From Amycolatopsis sp. FDAARGOS 1241 (lineage in GTDB: Bacteria; Actinomycetota; Actinomycetes; Mycobacteriales; Pseudonocardiaceae): DNA of 64,000 nt. Positions within the stretch are counted from its first letter, which is position 1. Every line of letters starts with the position of its first letter. The position numbers and the translations under genes are program-made. Location: contig NZ_CP069526.1 in NCBI RefSeq assembly GCF_016889705.1, forward strand, positions 8,832,001 through 8,896,000, given 5' to 3'. Shown in pieces: positions 49,909 to 58,642 of the stretch. The notes under the pieces were generated by a model. That model had not been told where the DNA came from. It saw only the letters and a list, made by a program, of their open reading frames with translations, and ran no database searches.

Positions 49909-52794
49909 ATGTGGCAGGCCGTCCCCCGCCCGACGTCGGTCACCGTGCGCACCGGGCTGACGGCTTTTTCAGGGCGCGACCACGAGCTCACCACCATGGT
50001 CGAGGTGCTGGGGCACCGTCCGGCCGCCGTGCTCGTGGAGGGCGAGCCGGGGATGGGCCGCAGCCGCGTGCTCGCCGAGCTGGCACGGCGGCGCGAGTTC
50101 GCCGGCGGACGCGTGCTGCGCGGTACCTGCCAGCCGTTGCGCGAGCCGTTCCCGTACGGGCCGGTGCTGGAGGCGCTGCGCGCGGCGGGTGACCGGCCGC
50201 TCGGGCCGCTGAGCCCTGTCGCCGGCGCGCTGCGGCCGTTGCTGCCTGAGCTGGCCGACCAGCTGCCGCCCTCGCCCGAACCGCTGGACGACCCGGGCGC
50301 GCAGCGGCACCGCGTGTTCCGCGCTGTGCGGGAGCTGCTCGTCGCGTGTGGTCCGACGATCATGCTGGTCGACGACCTGCAGTGGGCCGATGAGGGCACC
50401 GGCGACCTGATGCGGTTCCTCGCCGCCGACCTGCCGCCGGAGCTGGCCGTGGTGGCCGCGTACCGGAGCGGGCCCGAGCCGTGGCCGGGCCCGTTGGGCG
50501 CACCCGTGCGGGCGGCGCCGACCGTCCACACGGCCCGCGTCGCGCTCGGGCCGCTCGACGTCGAGGCGGTGCGCGCGATGGCCGTCGACGTGCTGGAGCT
50601 GCCGCGGGTCAGCGACGAGTTCGCCGCGAAACTGCACGAGTGCACCGGTGGCATCCCGTTCGTGGTCGAGGAAACGGTGCGCGCGCTGCGGAACGCACCG
50701 CTGCCCGCGGGCGAAGGGCTGTCCGACCGGCTGCTGGAGAACCTGGAGATGCCCGCTGCGCTGCGTGAGTCCGTGACCGAACGGCTGGCCGCGTTGCCGG
50801 AGCAGGCTGCGCAGCTGACGCGGGCGGCGGCCGTGCTGGCGGTGCCCGCCGAACCGGCGACGCTCGGTGACGTTGCGGGCCTCGCCGAGGAGTCGCTGCG
50901 GACGGCGCTGCTCGCCGCGTTGGGCGGCGGATTGCTGGCCGAGCTGGGCGAAAACCGGTACGGCTTCCGGCACCCGCTCGCGCGCAAGGCCGTATACGAC
51001 ACGGTGAGCGGCCCCGAGCGAACGCTGCTGCACACCGAGGCGATGCGGGTGCTCGACACGCTCCCGTCGCCTCCGTCGTTGCTGCTCGCGCAGCACGCGC
51101 ACGCGGCCGGACGGACGCAGAAGTGGCTTCGCTACGCCGAAGCGGCGGCCGACGAGGCGATCGGGAAAGGCGAGACGTCGCGGGCCATCGACCTGCTGCA
51201 GGCGGCGTTGCCGGCCTCGGACGACGTCGGCAGGCTCGCGACGAAGCTCAGCCAGGTCGCGCTGCGCGGCTTCCGGCCGGACGTGATCGAGACGCTGGAG
51301 CGTGTGCTGGAAGACCAGCCGCTGCCACCGGCCGTGCGCGGAACGATCCGGCTTTCGCTGGGCATGCTGCTCGTGCGGACGATCGGACGGCTCGAACGCG
51401 GCCGCGAGGAGGTGGAACGCGCCGTCGCCGAGCTCGTGGACCGGCCGGAGCTGGCGGCGCGCGGGATCAACTTGCTGGCGCAGCCGATCGACGGCCTGAC
51501 GCCGCTTTCCTGGCACGAAGGCTGGATGCGGCGCGCCCGGGAAGTCCACTCCGGACTGACGGACCCCGAGCTGCGGCTGGCGCTGACGGTCGACCGGATC
51601 GCGAACGCCTCGCACCTCGGCGACGGCTCGGCGTGGGCGGAGTTCGAGGCTCTGCCGGACGCCGGGGAGAGTGTGGGCGAGCGCGTGCAGCTCGCGCGGC
51701 TGTGGTGCAACCTGTCCGACGCCCAGTCGTGGGCCGGGCACCTCGACCGCGCCGCGCGGCTCGTCGAGGAGGGCTCGCGACGCGCGACGGACGCCGGCGC
51801 GCTGTACGCGATCGGCCTGATCCAGGGCACGCAGGCGCGGCTGGCGTGGTTCCGCGGCGAGTGGGACGGACTCGCGGAGACGGCCGAGGACGTGCGTTCG
51901 CGCTACCCCGAACTCGGGCCGGTCGTGATGGACACGTCGCTCGTGCTCGGCGGGCTGGCCGCGGTGCGTGGCGAATTCGCTGCGGCGCAACGGCATTTGG
52001 CGCGGGCGTCGGTGCACGCGCCGGGTGACGGGCCGATCCCGGTCGTGCTGTGCGCCGCGTCGGTGCTGATCGGCGTGCTTCTGGCGGGCGACGACGTGGC
52101 GGGCGCGTGCTCGGTCGCGGACGTCGCCGTGGACGCCGCGCGCCGCAAGGGCGTCTGGGTGTGGGCGGCGTCGTTGGTGCCCACGGCCGCGGACGCGTAC
52201 ACGCGGGCCGGCCGGTGGTCCGATGCGGACGCGTTCGTGGAGGAGTTCGCGCGGGGCGTGGCCGGCCGGGATTCGCCGCTGGCGGTCGCTTCGCTGCACG
52301 CGGGCCGCGCCGTCCTGACCGCCGCCCGGGGCAAACACCTCGCGGCCGCGGCGGCTTTCGATTCGGCGGCTGCTGCCTATACGTCGTTGCCGATGCCGTA
52401 CTTGGCCACGTCGATGGCCGAACGGGCCGCATGCCTGCGGCTGCTGGCGGGCCAGCGTTCGGCCGTGGACGCGTTGGCTTCGGCGGCTGGCGCGTTCGAG
52501 CAGCTGGGGGCTACGCGGGATGCGGGGCGTTGTCATCATCTGTTGCGTTCACACGGGGCTTGGGCGCCGTCGCAACGCGGGCGGCGCGGGTACGGGCGGG
52601 AGTTGTCGCCGCGGGAGCGGGAGGTCGCCCGGATGCTCGCGGAGGGCCGGACGAACCGCGAGATCGCGGACGGGTTGTTCCTGTCGCCGCGGACGGTGGA
52701 GCAGCACGTGGCGAAGGTGTTGCGGAAACTGGGGGCACGCGGGCGGACAGATGTGGCGCGGCACCTTCCGGCTGATGGTGCTGCGGTGGGTTGA
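49909..52794 (+). CDS. LAL-type LuxR-family regulator (ATPase + TPR-like + HTH)
   Basis: A 961-residue protein. The N-terminal AAA/STAND ATPase has VLVEGEPGMGRSRVLAELA as Walker A and TIMLVDDLQWADEG as Walker B. Helical TPR-like repeats follow over about residues 390-880. The LuxR helix-turn-helix ends the protein (LSPREREVARMLAEGRTNRE, then IADGLFLSPRTVEQHVAKVL). The Walker A Lys is replaced by Arg (GMGRS), which may weaken nucleotide binding. The family activates pathway genes on ligand sensing. The ATG is preceded by GGGAGG. The target is unknown. Confidence 0.92.
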   Translation: MWQAVPRPTSVTVRTGLTAFSGRDHELTTMVEVLGHRPAAVLVEGEPGMGRSRVLAELARRREFAGGRVLRGTCQPLREPFPYGPVLEALRAAGDRPLGPLSPVAGALRPLLPELADQLPPSPEPLDDPGAQRHRVFRAVRELLVACGPTIMLVDDLQWADEGTGDLMRFLAADLPPELAVVAAYRSGPEPWPGPLGAPVRAAPTVHTARVALGPLDVEAVRAMAVDVLELPRVSDEFAAKLHECTGGIPFVVEETVRALRNAPLPAGEGLSDRLLENLEMPAALRESVTERLAALPEQAAQLTRAAAVLAVPAEPATLGDVAGLAEESLRTALLAALGGGLLAELGENRYGFRHPLARKAVYDTVSGPERTLLHTEAMRVLDTLPSPPSLLLAQHAHAAGRTQKWLRYAEAAADEAIGKGETSRAIDLLQAALPASDDVGRLATKLSQVALRGFRPDVIETLERVLEDQPLPPAVRGTIRLSLGMLLVRTIGRLERGREEVERAVAELVDRPELAARGINLLAQPIDGLTPLSWHEGWMRRAREVHSGLTDPELRLALTVDRIANASHLGDGSAWAEFEALPDAGESVGERVQLARLWCNLSDAQSWAGHLDRAARLVEEGSRRATDAGALYAIGLIQGTQARLAWFRGEWDGLAETAEDVRSRYPELGPVVMDTSLVLGGLAAVRGEFAAAQRHLARASVHAPGDGPIPVVLCAASVLIGVLLAGDDVAGACSVADVAVDAARRKGVWVWAASLVPTAADAYTRAGRWSDADAFVEEFARGVAGRDSPLAVASLHAGRAVLTAARGKHLAAAAAFDSAAAAYTSLPMPYLATSMAERAACLRLLAGQRSAVDALASAAGAFEQLGATRDAGRCHHLLRSHGAWAPSQRGRRGYGRELSPREREVARMLAEGRTNREIADGLFLSPRTVEQHVAKVLRKLGARGRTDVARHLPADGAAVG

Positions 52795-52895
52795 CGCGCT
52801 GCTTTCGGTGGATTTCTTCGGAGTCGGCGCCGGATTCGACGTCGGAGGAGGAGGAGGGCGCGGCGCCTTCGAGGGTGCTGTGTGTGCTTGACGCG

Positions 52896-53690
52896 GAGAT
52901 CGCCGGTTACTGGTGGCTCGTTCGGTTTCGGGCGTGTGGCAGCTGGTGCGTGTGGGCACTGCGTGGAGATCGCCGTGCTACCGGTGGCTCGCATGTGGTG
53001 GGGCCGTGTGGAACGGCTCGGCACTGACGCTGCGACGAAAAGTGCCACCTGTGGCCCGCGCCGGGTGGAGCATGAGGCAACTGCGCGCGCGGGTGCGCCG
53101 CGTCGAGATCGCTGCGCTACCGGCGCGGCACGGTTCGGGGCGGGGCATGTGGCAACGGCTCCGCACGGCGCCGGGGCCAAGACGCCGTGCTACCCGTGGC
53201 CCGCGCCAGGTGGAGCGTGCAGCAAGTGCTCGGCACGCCGCCGTTCCAAGACCGCCGCGCACCCTGGACCGCGCCCGGCATGCATGTGGCGACTGCGCGC
53301 GCGGACCTTGCGCCCAGATCGGCGCTACCGGGCCCGTGCCTGCCTGGCAGGGCATGTGGCAACGGCTCCGCGGACGCTGCGCCGAGAAGGCTGTGTTTAC
53401 TGGTGGCTCGTGCGTTTCGGGGCAGGTGGCAGCTGCTGCCTGTGGCCGCTGCGCGGAGATGGCCGTGCCACGGGGGCTCGCGCCCGGCGCGCGTGTGACA
53501 GCTGCTCCACGCGGCGCCACGCCAAGAACGCCGCGCTACCCACGGCCCGCGCCCCGCGGGCATGCAGCAACTGCTCCGCGCGGCGCCGGGCTGAGACCGC
53601 CGTGCTACCCGTACCTCGTGTCTGGCGGGGCATGTCGCACTTGCGTCGCGTGGCGCTTGTCGACGCTGCGGTCGCCGGCGTCGGCATCGC
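52896..53690. repeat. Degenerate tandem array, about 11 units of ~70 bp
   Basis: Units beginning GAGATCGCC or a close variant start near 52896, 52966, 53037, 53105, 53178, 53248, 53315, 53384, 53456, 53524 and 53593, with a partial unit at 53662. Spacings are 67-73 bp. The unit pattern is about GAGACCGCCGTGCTACC, then GTGGCCCGCG, then GGGGCATGTGGCAAC and TGCTCCGCGCGGCGCCG. Lengths are not multiples of three and no frame is kept, so it appears non-coding. It begins 100 bp after the LuxR gene. Confidence 0.85.
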
Positions 53691-53821
53691 TGCGGGGGCG
53701 CAGTCGCGAAGGGTGGATCGCCTGTGCTGCGTGGGTTTTCAATCGAGCCGTCCTTTGTCGTTCGGTTCTGGCGTTTTCAGTGTTTGCCGCGATCCCGATG
53801 CGTGCAACCGTGGTGTCGCAG

Positions 53822-53940
53822 TTGTCCACAGGGCGGCAGAGTTGTGGACAAATGGGCCGTGCGGCGGGCCGATTCGGGAGTTTTGTCGTACCCCGCCGGT
53901 AGACTGGGCATGGGACGTCCCCCTGGGAGGGCGGGGGCTG
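53822..53940. promoter_or_regulatory. Module B: second copy of the inverted DnaA-box pair plus conserved block
   Basis: TTGTCCACA (53822-53830) and TGTGGACAA (53843-53851) are again 12 bp apart. They are followed by TTTTGTCGTACCCC, then GTAGACTGG, then GTCCCCCTGGGAG with GGCGGGGG. The TTTTG-to-GGGGG block is 57 bp here and 58 bp in module A, and aligns along its length. No intact gene follows directly. Confidence 0.7.
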
Positions 53941-53959
53941 TCTGGCCGGTGGTGGCGTG

Positions 53960-54144
53960 AAACGGCCGCAGCGACGAGGGAAAGTTGCAGCGGCGAGGGA
54001 AAGCCACAGCGGTGAAGGCCAGGCGGGGTGGTGAAGGAAAGCCTCAGCGGTGACGGGAAGCCGTGGCGGTGGGAAAGGCCGCAGCGGCCGTGGAAAGCCA
54101 CAGCGGTGAAGGAAAGCCGCGGCGGTGAGGGGAAGCCGGGGCGA
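53960..54144. repeat. Short tandem repeats of ~19 bp (GAAAGCC-CAGCGGTGA-G)
   Basis: About eight to ten variants of GAAAGCCNCAGCGGTGANG lie head to tail up to the start of the macrodomain gene. Examples start near 53979, 53997, 54036, 54092 and 54111, with some units stretched. They could affect the promoter or leader of that gene. Confidence 0.75.
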
Positions 54145-54146
54145 CA

Positions 54147-54668
54147 ATGGGCGTCATGGCGGACATCGAGTTGGTGCGGGGCGATATCACCGAGCAGGAA
54201 GTCGACGTGGTGGTCAACGCGGCGAATTCGTCGTTGCTCGGCGGGGGCGGGGTGGATGGCGCGATCCACCGGAAGGGCGGGCCCGAGATTCTGGCGGAGT
54301 GCCGGAAGTTGCGGGCAGGGCACCACGGCAAGGGGTTGAAGACCGGGCAGGCCGTGGCGACGACCGCGGGGCGGCTGCCCGCGCGGTGGGTGGTGCACGC
54401 GGTGGGGCCGGTGTGGTCGCAGGCGGAAGACCGGTCGTCTCTGCTGGCGGATTGTCACCGCAATTCGCTGGCCGTGGCGGCGGAGCTGGGGGCGGCGACG
54501 ATCGCGTTTCCGGCGATTTCGACGGGGGTCTACCGGTGGCCGGTCGAGGACGCGGCGCGGATCGCGATCGCGGCGGTCAACGACTCCGACACCAGCCGGT
54601 TCAGCATCATCCGGTTCGTGTTGTTCGACCAGAGGGCGTACGACGCGTTCCACAACGCCTTACCGTGA
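54147..54668 (+). CDS. Macrodomain protein (ADP-ribose binding / deacylase)
   Basis: A 173-residue single macrodomain: IELVRGDITEQEVDVVVNAA, then NSSLLGGGGVDGAIHRKGG (the catalytic loop), AVATTAGRLPARWVVHAVGP, and the second loop IAFPAISTGVYRWPVE. The length matches O-acetyl-ADP-ribose deacetylases (YmdB type), which also remove mono-ADP-ribose from proteins. The Met at 54156 (MADIEL) is an alternative start. The gene follows a tandem-repeat leader. Confidence 0.9.
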   Translation: MGVMADIELVRGDITEQEVDVVVNAANSSLLGGGGVDGAIHRKGGPEILAECRKLRAGHHGKGLKTGQAVATTAGRLPARWVVHAVGPVWSQAEDRSSLLADCHRNSLAVAAELGAATIAFPAISTGVYRWPVEDAARIAIAAVNDSDTSRFSIIRFVLFDQRAYDAFHNALP

Positions 54669-54673
54669 GCGGC

Positions 54674-55342
54674 ATGAGTTCAGCGGAGCTGCCCGCGTGG
54701 CGACGGAGCACGGCGGGCGAGACGAGGTGGCCGGCGGCCGCCGTCGTGGTGGGGACGCTGGCGTTGCAGGTGGTGTTGCCCCACCAGCTGTTGCCCGGGT
54801 GGTTGCTGCCGACCCTGTCGGGGCTGCTGATCGTCGCGCTGCTGCTGATCAACCCCGGCCGGATGGGTGAATTCAGCAAGGTCGAACGGGTCGTGTCCTT
54901 GGTCCTGTTGGCACTGGTCAGCGTCACCACGGCCGCGTCGGCGGTGCGGCTGGTGCTGGGGATCGTGCAGGGGACGTTCGAGGGGCACGCGGCGCAGGTG
55001 CTGGTGAGCGGCGCCATCGTGTACTGGACCAACGTCGTGGTCTTCTCGTTGTGGTACTGGGAGTTCGACCGCGGCGGCCCGGCGCGGCGCGCGGTGGGCC
55101 GGGCCGAGTTCCCCGACCTGCTGTTCCCGCAGATGGACAGCCCGAAGCTCGCGCGCCGGGACTGGGAGCCCCGCTACGCGGACTACCTGTACCTCTCCTT
55201 CACCAACTCCACGGCATTCAGCCCCACCGACGTGATGCCGCTGCGGATCTGGGCGAAGCTGACGATGATGGCGCAAGCCGCGGTGTCGCTGCTGCTCGCG
55301 GTGCTGGTCTTCGCGTGGGCAGTCGGGGCGCTGCAGGGCTGA
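54674..55342 (+). CDS. DUF1345-like membrane protein
   Basis: A 222-residue protein with five hydrophobic spans: VVVGTLALQVVLP, LLPTLSGLLIVALLLI, VVSLVLLALVSVTTAASAV, VSGAIVYWTNVVVFSLWYW and AAVSLLLAVLVFAWAV. The conserved LYLSFTNSTAFSPTDVMPL resembles the DUF1345 pattern, which looks like a degenerate ion-channel pore region. It starts 5 bp after the macrodomain stop, so the two are probably co-transcribed. Confidence 0.8.
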   Translation: MSSAELPAWRRSTAGETRWPAAAVVVGTLALQVVLPHQLLPGWLLPTLSGLLIVALLLINPGRMGEFSKVERVVSLVLLALVSVTTAASAVRLVLGIVQGTFEGHAAQVLVSGAIVYWTNVVVFSLWYWEFDRGGPARRAVGRAEFPDLLFPQMDSPKLARRDWEPRYADYLYLSFTNSTAFSPTDVMPLRIWAKLTMMAQAAVSLLLAVLVFAWAVGALQG

Positions 55343-55384
55343 AAACGTCTGGCCAACCTGCCCCAAGCCAGGTATACACCGAGC

Positions 55385-55759
55385 ATGCACAGACCTGAAC
55401 CGCCCTACTACGCGGTGATCTTCACTTCCCGCCGCACCGAAGGGGACAACGGGTACGGCGAGCGCGCCGCGAGGATGTCGGAACTCGCTGCCCAGCAGCA
55501 CGGCTACCTGGGCGAGACGTCGGTGCGCGATCCGTCCGGGCTGGGCATCACCGTCTCCTATTGGCGGGACGAAGCGGCCATCGCGGGGTGGCGGAAGAAC
55601 GTCGAGCACACCGAAAGCCGACGACAAGGCCGCCGGGACTGGTACGAGGAGTACGACGTGCGGGTCGCCCGCGTCGAACGCTCCTACGGGTTCAGCCGCG
55701 GCGAGGGGGCTCCCCCACAAGAGGAGCCCCCGAACGAGCTCAGTGTCGCGTCATCGTGA
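55385..55759 (+). CDS. ABM-type (antibiotic biosynthesis monooxygenase) protein
   Basis: A 124-residue dimeric alpha/beta-barrel protein: PPYYAVIFTSRRTEGDNGYG, then ELAAQQHGYLGETSVRDPSG and ITVSYWRDEAAIAGWRKNVE with HTESRRQGRRDWYEEYDVRV. This follows the ABM pattern with a central YW and the AHxxA-like helix. Such proteins are heme-degrading or quinone-forming monooxygenases, or simple stress proteins. The C-terminal tail overlaps the end of the convergent peptidase gene. Confidence 0.85.
   Translation: MHRPEPPYYAVIFTSRRTEGDNGYGERAARMSELAAQQHGYLGETSVRDPSGLGITVSYWRDEAAIAGWRKNVEHTESRRQGRRDWYEEYDVRVARVERSYGFSRGEGAPPQEEPPNELSVASS
55705..55731. terminator. Hairpin inside the 3' end of the ABM gene
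   Basis: GGGGGCTCC (55705-55713) and GGAGCCCCC (55723-55731) form a 9-bp stem with a 9-nt loop. It lies just past the end of the convergent peptidase gene and may terminate transcripts reading leftward. Confidence 0.55.
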
Positions 55760-56462
55760 AGCTCTGGCCGTCGGAGCCGATGGCGCTCGGGCTGAAGGTG
55801 CCGGTGCCGCGATCGTCGGCGTCGAGGCCTTGGGGGCTGGTCGAGGCGAGGTTCTGGCCGTTGAACTTCACGCCCGTGAACGAGACGCCGCCGGAGATGG
55901 TCGGGTAGGAGTCGGTCGGCGACTCGATGATGGCTTCGGCCGAGGAGTGCTTGGAGGTCAACGACTTGCTGATCGTCTTGGACCAGCCCTTGGTGGTGTC
56001 GCTGATGTCCAGCCGGTAGGTGTTCGTCCCGGTGCGCGTGACCGTCGCCGAGATGTGGTCGCCCGCGCTGACCGGGGCGGACGACGACGAGTAGTACACC
56101 GGCGCGGCCGGGTACATCTCGTACCAGGCCTGGTACACGGGCCGGCCGCTGGAGCAGTCGGTGGCGACGCCGGTCTGCTCCACAGTGGACGATCCGTCAC
56201 CGTCGATGCCGACCCACGGGGCGAACAGGTCGTTGCTGGAGCGGCAGGTCACCGACGGTTCCGTCCAGCTCGCGGTCGCGGTCGTGAAGCTCCCGAAGCT
56301 CACGTAGCCGCCCCAGTTACCGCCCGAGAAGTTCTGGCCGTGGAACGAGCCGAACGACGGCGTGCTGACCGTGGCGACGCCGGCTGCGGCCGCGAGGCTC
56401 GCCGCGGCGGCCGCCGTGACGGCCAGGACCCGCGCGGTCCGTGAGGAGAGAGGCGAGTTCAT
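55740..56462 (-). CDS. Secreted G1-family (eqolisin-type) endopeptidase
   Basis: A 240-residue secreted protein. The signal peptide (RTARVLAVTAAAAASLAAAA) precedes the mature domain NWGGYVSFGSFTTATASWTE. The G1 features are APWVGIDGDGSSTVEQTG, YQAWYEMYP and the Glu-bearing SSAEAIIESP strand, matching the beta-sandwich fold with a Gln/Glu dyad. Eqolisins are acid-active proteases. In this protein the Glu segment is SAEAIIE rather than the fungal AEWI(V)E type. It has one Cys pair. Confidence 0.82.
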   Translation of the reverse strand: MNSPLSSRTARVLAVTAAAAASLAAAAGVATVSTPSFGSFHGQNFSGGNWGGYVSFGSFTTATASWTEPSVTCRSSNDLFAPWVGIDGDGSSTVEQTGVATDCSSGRPVYQAWYEMYPAAPVYYSSSSAPVSAGDHISATVTRTGTNTYRLDISDTTKGWSKTISKSLTSKHSSAEAIIESPTDSYPTISGGVSFTGVKFNGQNLASTSPQGLDADDRGTGTFSPSAIGSDGQSFTMTRH

Positions 56463-56628
56463 GCGAATCCAATCTGATCACCGATGGGGACTCGGGGTGT
56501 TACAGGCGGTGCGCACCGGTAACAGTGTTGGATCCGCGTGAGCAGGTGGGTAGCTACTTTCGAAGGGTATTCACATTCCGGGAACTCTTCACCAGATTGT
56601 CCTTATTTTCCCTTGTGTGCGGGGAAGT

Positions 56629-56697
56629 CCGTGGCGGCCGCCCCGGGAAGGCGGAGCGGCCGCCACGGGTGGACCCGTCCTCCGCGCGGAAGGACGG
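56629..56697 (-). terminator. Two tandem hairpins after the ABC transporter operon
   Basis: The first stem is CCGTGGCGGCCGC (56629-56641) with its complement at 56656-56668. The second is CCGTCCT/AGGACGG at 56675-56681 and 56691-56697. Both lie directly downstream of the stop of the substrate-binding protein gene. Confidence 0.75.
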
Positions 56698-56708
56698 ACC
56701 CGCGTGGT

Positions 56709-57764
56709 TCACCGCGCCGAGCGCGTGAGCGCGGTGTCCACGAACCTGGTGGTGTAGGTCTGCGAGAGGTCGATCCGCTCCTTCCTCGGCTTCACGTTGC
56801 TGGACGACGCGCCGAGCACGTTCAGCACGTTCCGCGCACCGGCCGGGTCCATGCGCCCGTCCGCGGTGAACATCGGCAGGCTGTCGCGCAGCGACTTGAC
56901 GTACAAGGCCTTGTCCCCGCCCGCGAACGACGGCGGCATGACGTCCGCGACCTGCTCCGGTGTGTGGTTCTTCAGCCACCGCAACGAATCCACGTACGCG
57001 TTGGCCAGCTTCTGCACGACGTCCGGGTAGCGCTTCACGATCTCGCAGCTCATGTACAGCGAGCTGGCCGGATACAGCCCACCGAGCGCGGCGCGCGTCC
57101 CCTCGACAGTCCGCATGTCGTAGAGGATCTTGGCCTGGCCAGTGTTCGTGAGCTGCGCGATCGTCGGGTCGGTGGTCATGCCGGCGTCGATCGATCCCTG
57201 TTGCAGCGCGGAGATGAACGTCTGCCCGGCCCCGACCTTCACCGGTGTGTAGTCCTTGCCGTCCACGCCGCCGCGGCTCGCGAGCGCCTTCGTGAGGAAG
57301 TCCGTGGATGAACCCAGCGACGTCACGCCGAGGTTCTTGCCCCGGAAGTCCTGGCCGGAACGGAGCTCGCCCGCCTTCGCACTGGCAACCATCTCGGCCT
57401 CACCCGGAACGTTCGAGAACTGCACGACGCTCGTGATGCACTGCTCCTTGGCCTGCAAGTCGATGGTGTGGTCGTAGAACCCGACCACACCCTGCACTTC
57501 ACCGGCCAGCAGCGACGTCTCGGCGTTCGCACCCGACGGCTGGTCGAACAGCTCGACGTCGAGACCCTGCTTCTCGTACTCACCCAGCTGCTGCGCGAGC
57601 TGACCGGGCAGGTAGATGACCTTGGAGATCCCGCCGATCATGATCTTGATGTGCGGTTTGCCGCTGCTGCCCAGGTCGATGTGGCGCGAATCGCGGCACG
57701 CCGTGACCCCGGCGAGGGACATCAGCAGCGCGGCCGCGACGGCAACCGTCCTTTTGAGACGCAT
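56709..57764 (-). CDS. ABC transporter substrate-binding lipoprotein (NitT/TauT type)
   Basis: A 351-residue protein. A lipoprotein signal ends in the lipobox LAGVTAC. The periplasmic-binding domain is of the NMT1/SsuA kind (IKIMIGGISKVIYLPGQLAQ, FYDHTIDLQAKEQCIT, FRGKNLGVTSLGSSTDFLTK, SALQQGSIDAGMTTDPTIAQ). It follows the permease gene with a one-base overlap (TGATG). Together with the permease and ATPase it forms an importer for a small organic anion, a sulfonate or a vitamin precursor. The ligand is not deducible. Confidence 0.9.
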   Translation of the reverse strand: MRLKRTVAVAAALLMSLAGVTACRDSRHIDLGSSGKPHIKIMIGGISKVIYLPGQLAQQLGEYEKQGLDVELFDQPSGANAETSLLAGEVQGVVGFYDHTIDLQAKEQCITSVVQFSNVPGEAEMVASAKAGELRSGQDFRGKNLGVTSLGSSTDFLTKALASRGGVDGKDYTPVKVGAGQTFISALQQGSIDAGMTTDPTIAQLTNTGQAKILYDMRTVEGTRAALGGLYPASSLYMSCEIVKRYPDVVQKLANAYVDSLRWLKNHTPEQVADVMPPSFAGGDKALYVKSLRDSLPMFTADGRMDPAGARNVLNVLGASSSNVKPRKERIDLSQTYTTRFVDTALTRSAR

Positions 57765-58642
57765 CAGATCACCGCGCCGGCCTGGGCCGTCATCTGCGGA
57801 CGCCAGCGCAGCAGCCGCGACTCGGCGGTGCTGATGAGCCATTCGGCGAACAACGCGACCACGGTGACGATCAGCATGCCGCCGTAGACGCCGGCGGTGT
57901 CGAAGGTGCCCTGCGCGTTGGCGATCAGGAAGCCCATGCCGGCTTTGGCCCCGGTGTACTCACCGACGACCGCACCGATCAGCGCGAACCCGAACGCGAC
58001 GTGCAACGACGACAGGATCCACGACGTCGCGCTCGGCAGCACGATCGACCGCAGCACGGCCCAGCGGGAAGCACCCAGGATTCGGGCGTTGTCGATCAAG
58101 TTGCGGTCCACCTCGCGGGCGCCGGTGAAGGCGTTGAAGAACACTGCGAAGAACACGAGGATGAACACCGTCGCGATCTTCGACGAAAGGCCGAGTCCGA
58201 ACCAGATCACGAACAGCGCCGCGAGCACGATGCGCGGCAGCGCGTTGGCCGCCTTGATGAACGGGGCCAGCACCTCGGCGAGGTAGCGGCTGCGGCCGAG
58301 CACCACGCCGCAGAGCACACCGGCGATGGCGCCGAGCACGAACCCGATCACGGCTTCCTCGACGGTCACCAGTATCTGGTACCAGATCGAACCGAAGTCG
58401 GTGCCCACGGTGAACCACTCGACGAGCCGTTCCCAGATCTTCGACGGCATCGAGTAGAAGAACGGGTCGATCCAGTAGCGGCCGGCGAGCTCCCAGCTGC
58501 CGAGCCACACCACGAGGATGGCCAGCCGCAGCAACCACACGTTCCGCTTGCGCCGCGCGCCCGACTTCTTGGCCGTGGCGAGGATGTCCTGTTCGGACTC
58601 CAGAACCGGCACGACGGGTGCCGAGGTCGTCTCAAGCGACAC
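57764..58642 (-). CDS. ABC transporter permease (NitT/TauT type)
   Basis: A 292-residue membrane protein starting with GTG (SLETTSAPVVPVL), with GGGAG upstream. There are six TM helices after a polar N-terminus. The EAA loop is DNARILGASRWAVLRSIVLP. TVEEAVIGFVLGAIAGVLCG and ALIGAVVGEYTGAKAGMGFL are typical of SsuC/TauC permeases. It overlaps the ATPase gene by 11 bp and the binding-protein gene by one base. Confidence 0.92.
   Translation of the reverse strand: MSLETTSAPVVPVLESEQDILATAKKSGARRKRNVWLLRLAILVVWLGSWELAGRYWIDPFFYSMPSKIWERLVEWFTVGTDFGSIWYQILVTVEEAVIGFVLGAIAGVLCGVVLGRSRYLAEVLAPFIKAANALPRIVLAALFVIWFGLGLSSKIATVFILVFFAVFFNAFTGAREVDRNLIDNARILGASRWAVLRSIVLPSATSWILSSLHVAFGFALIGAVVGEYTGAKAGMGFLIANAQGTFDTAGVYGGMLIVTVVALFAEWLISTAESRLLRWRPQMTAQAGAVI

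Noticed and set aside
53605..54147. Minus-strand Pro/Phe/Leu-rich frame across the 19-bp repeats
   Set aside because: Its composition only reflects translation of the short tandem repeats. It has no start signal and no conserved domain.
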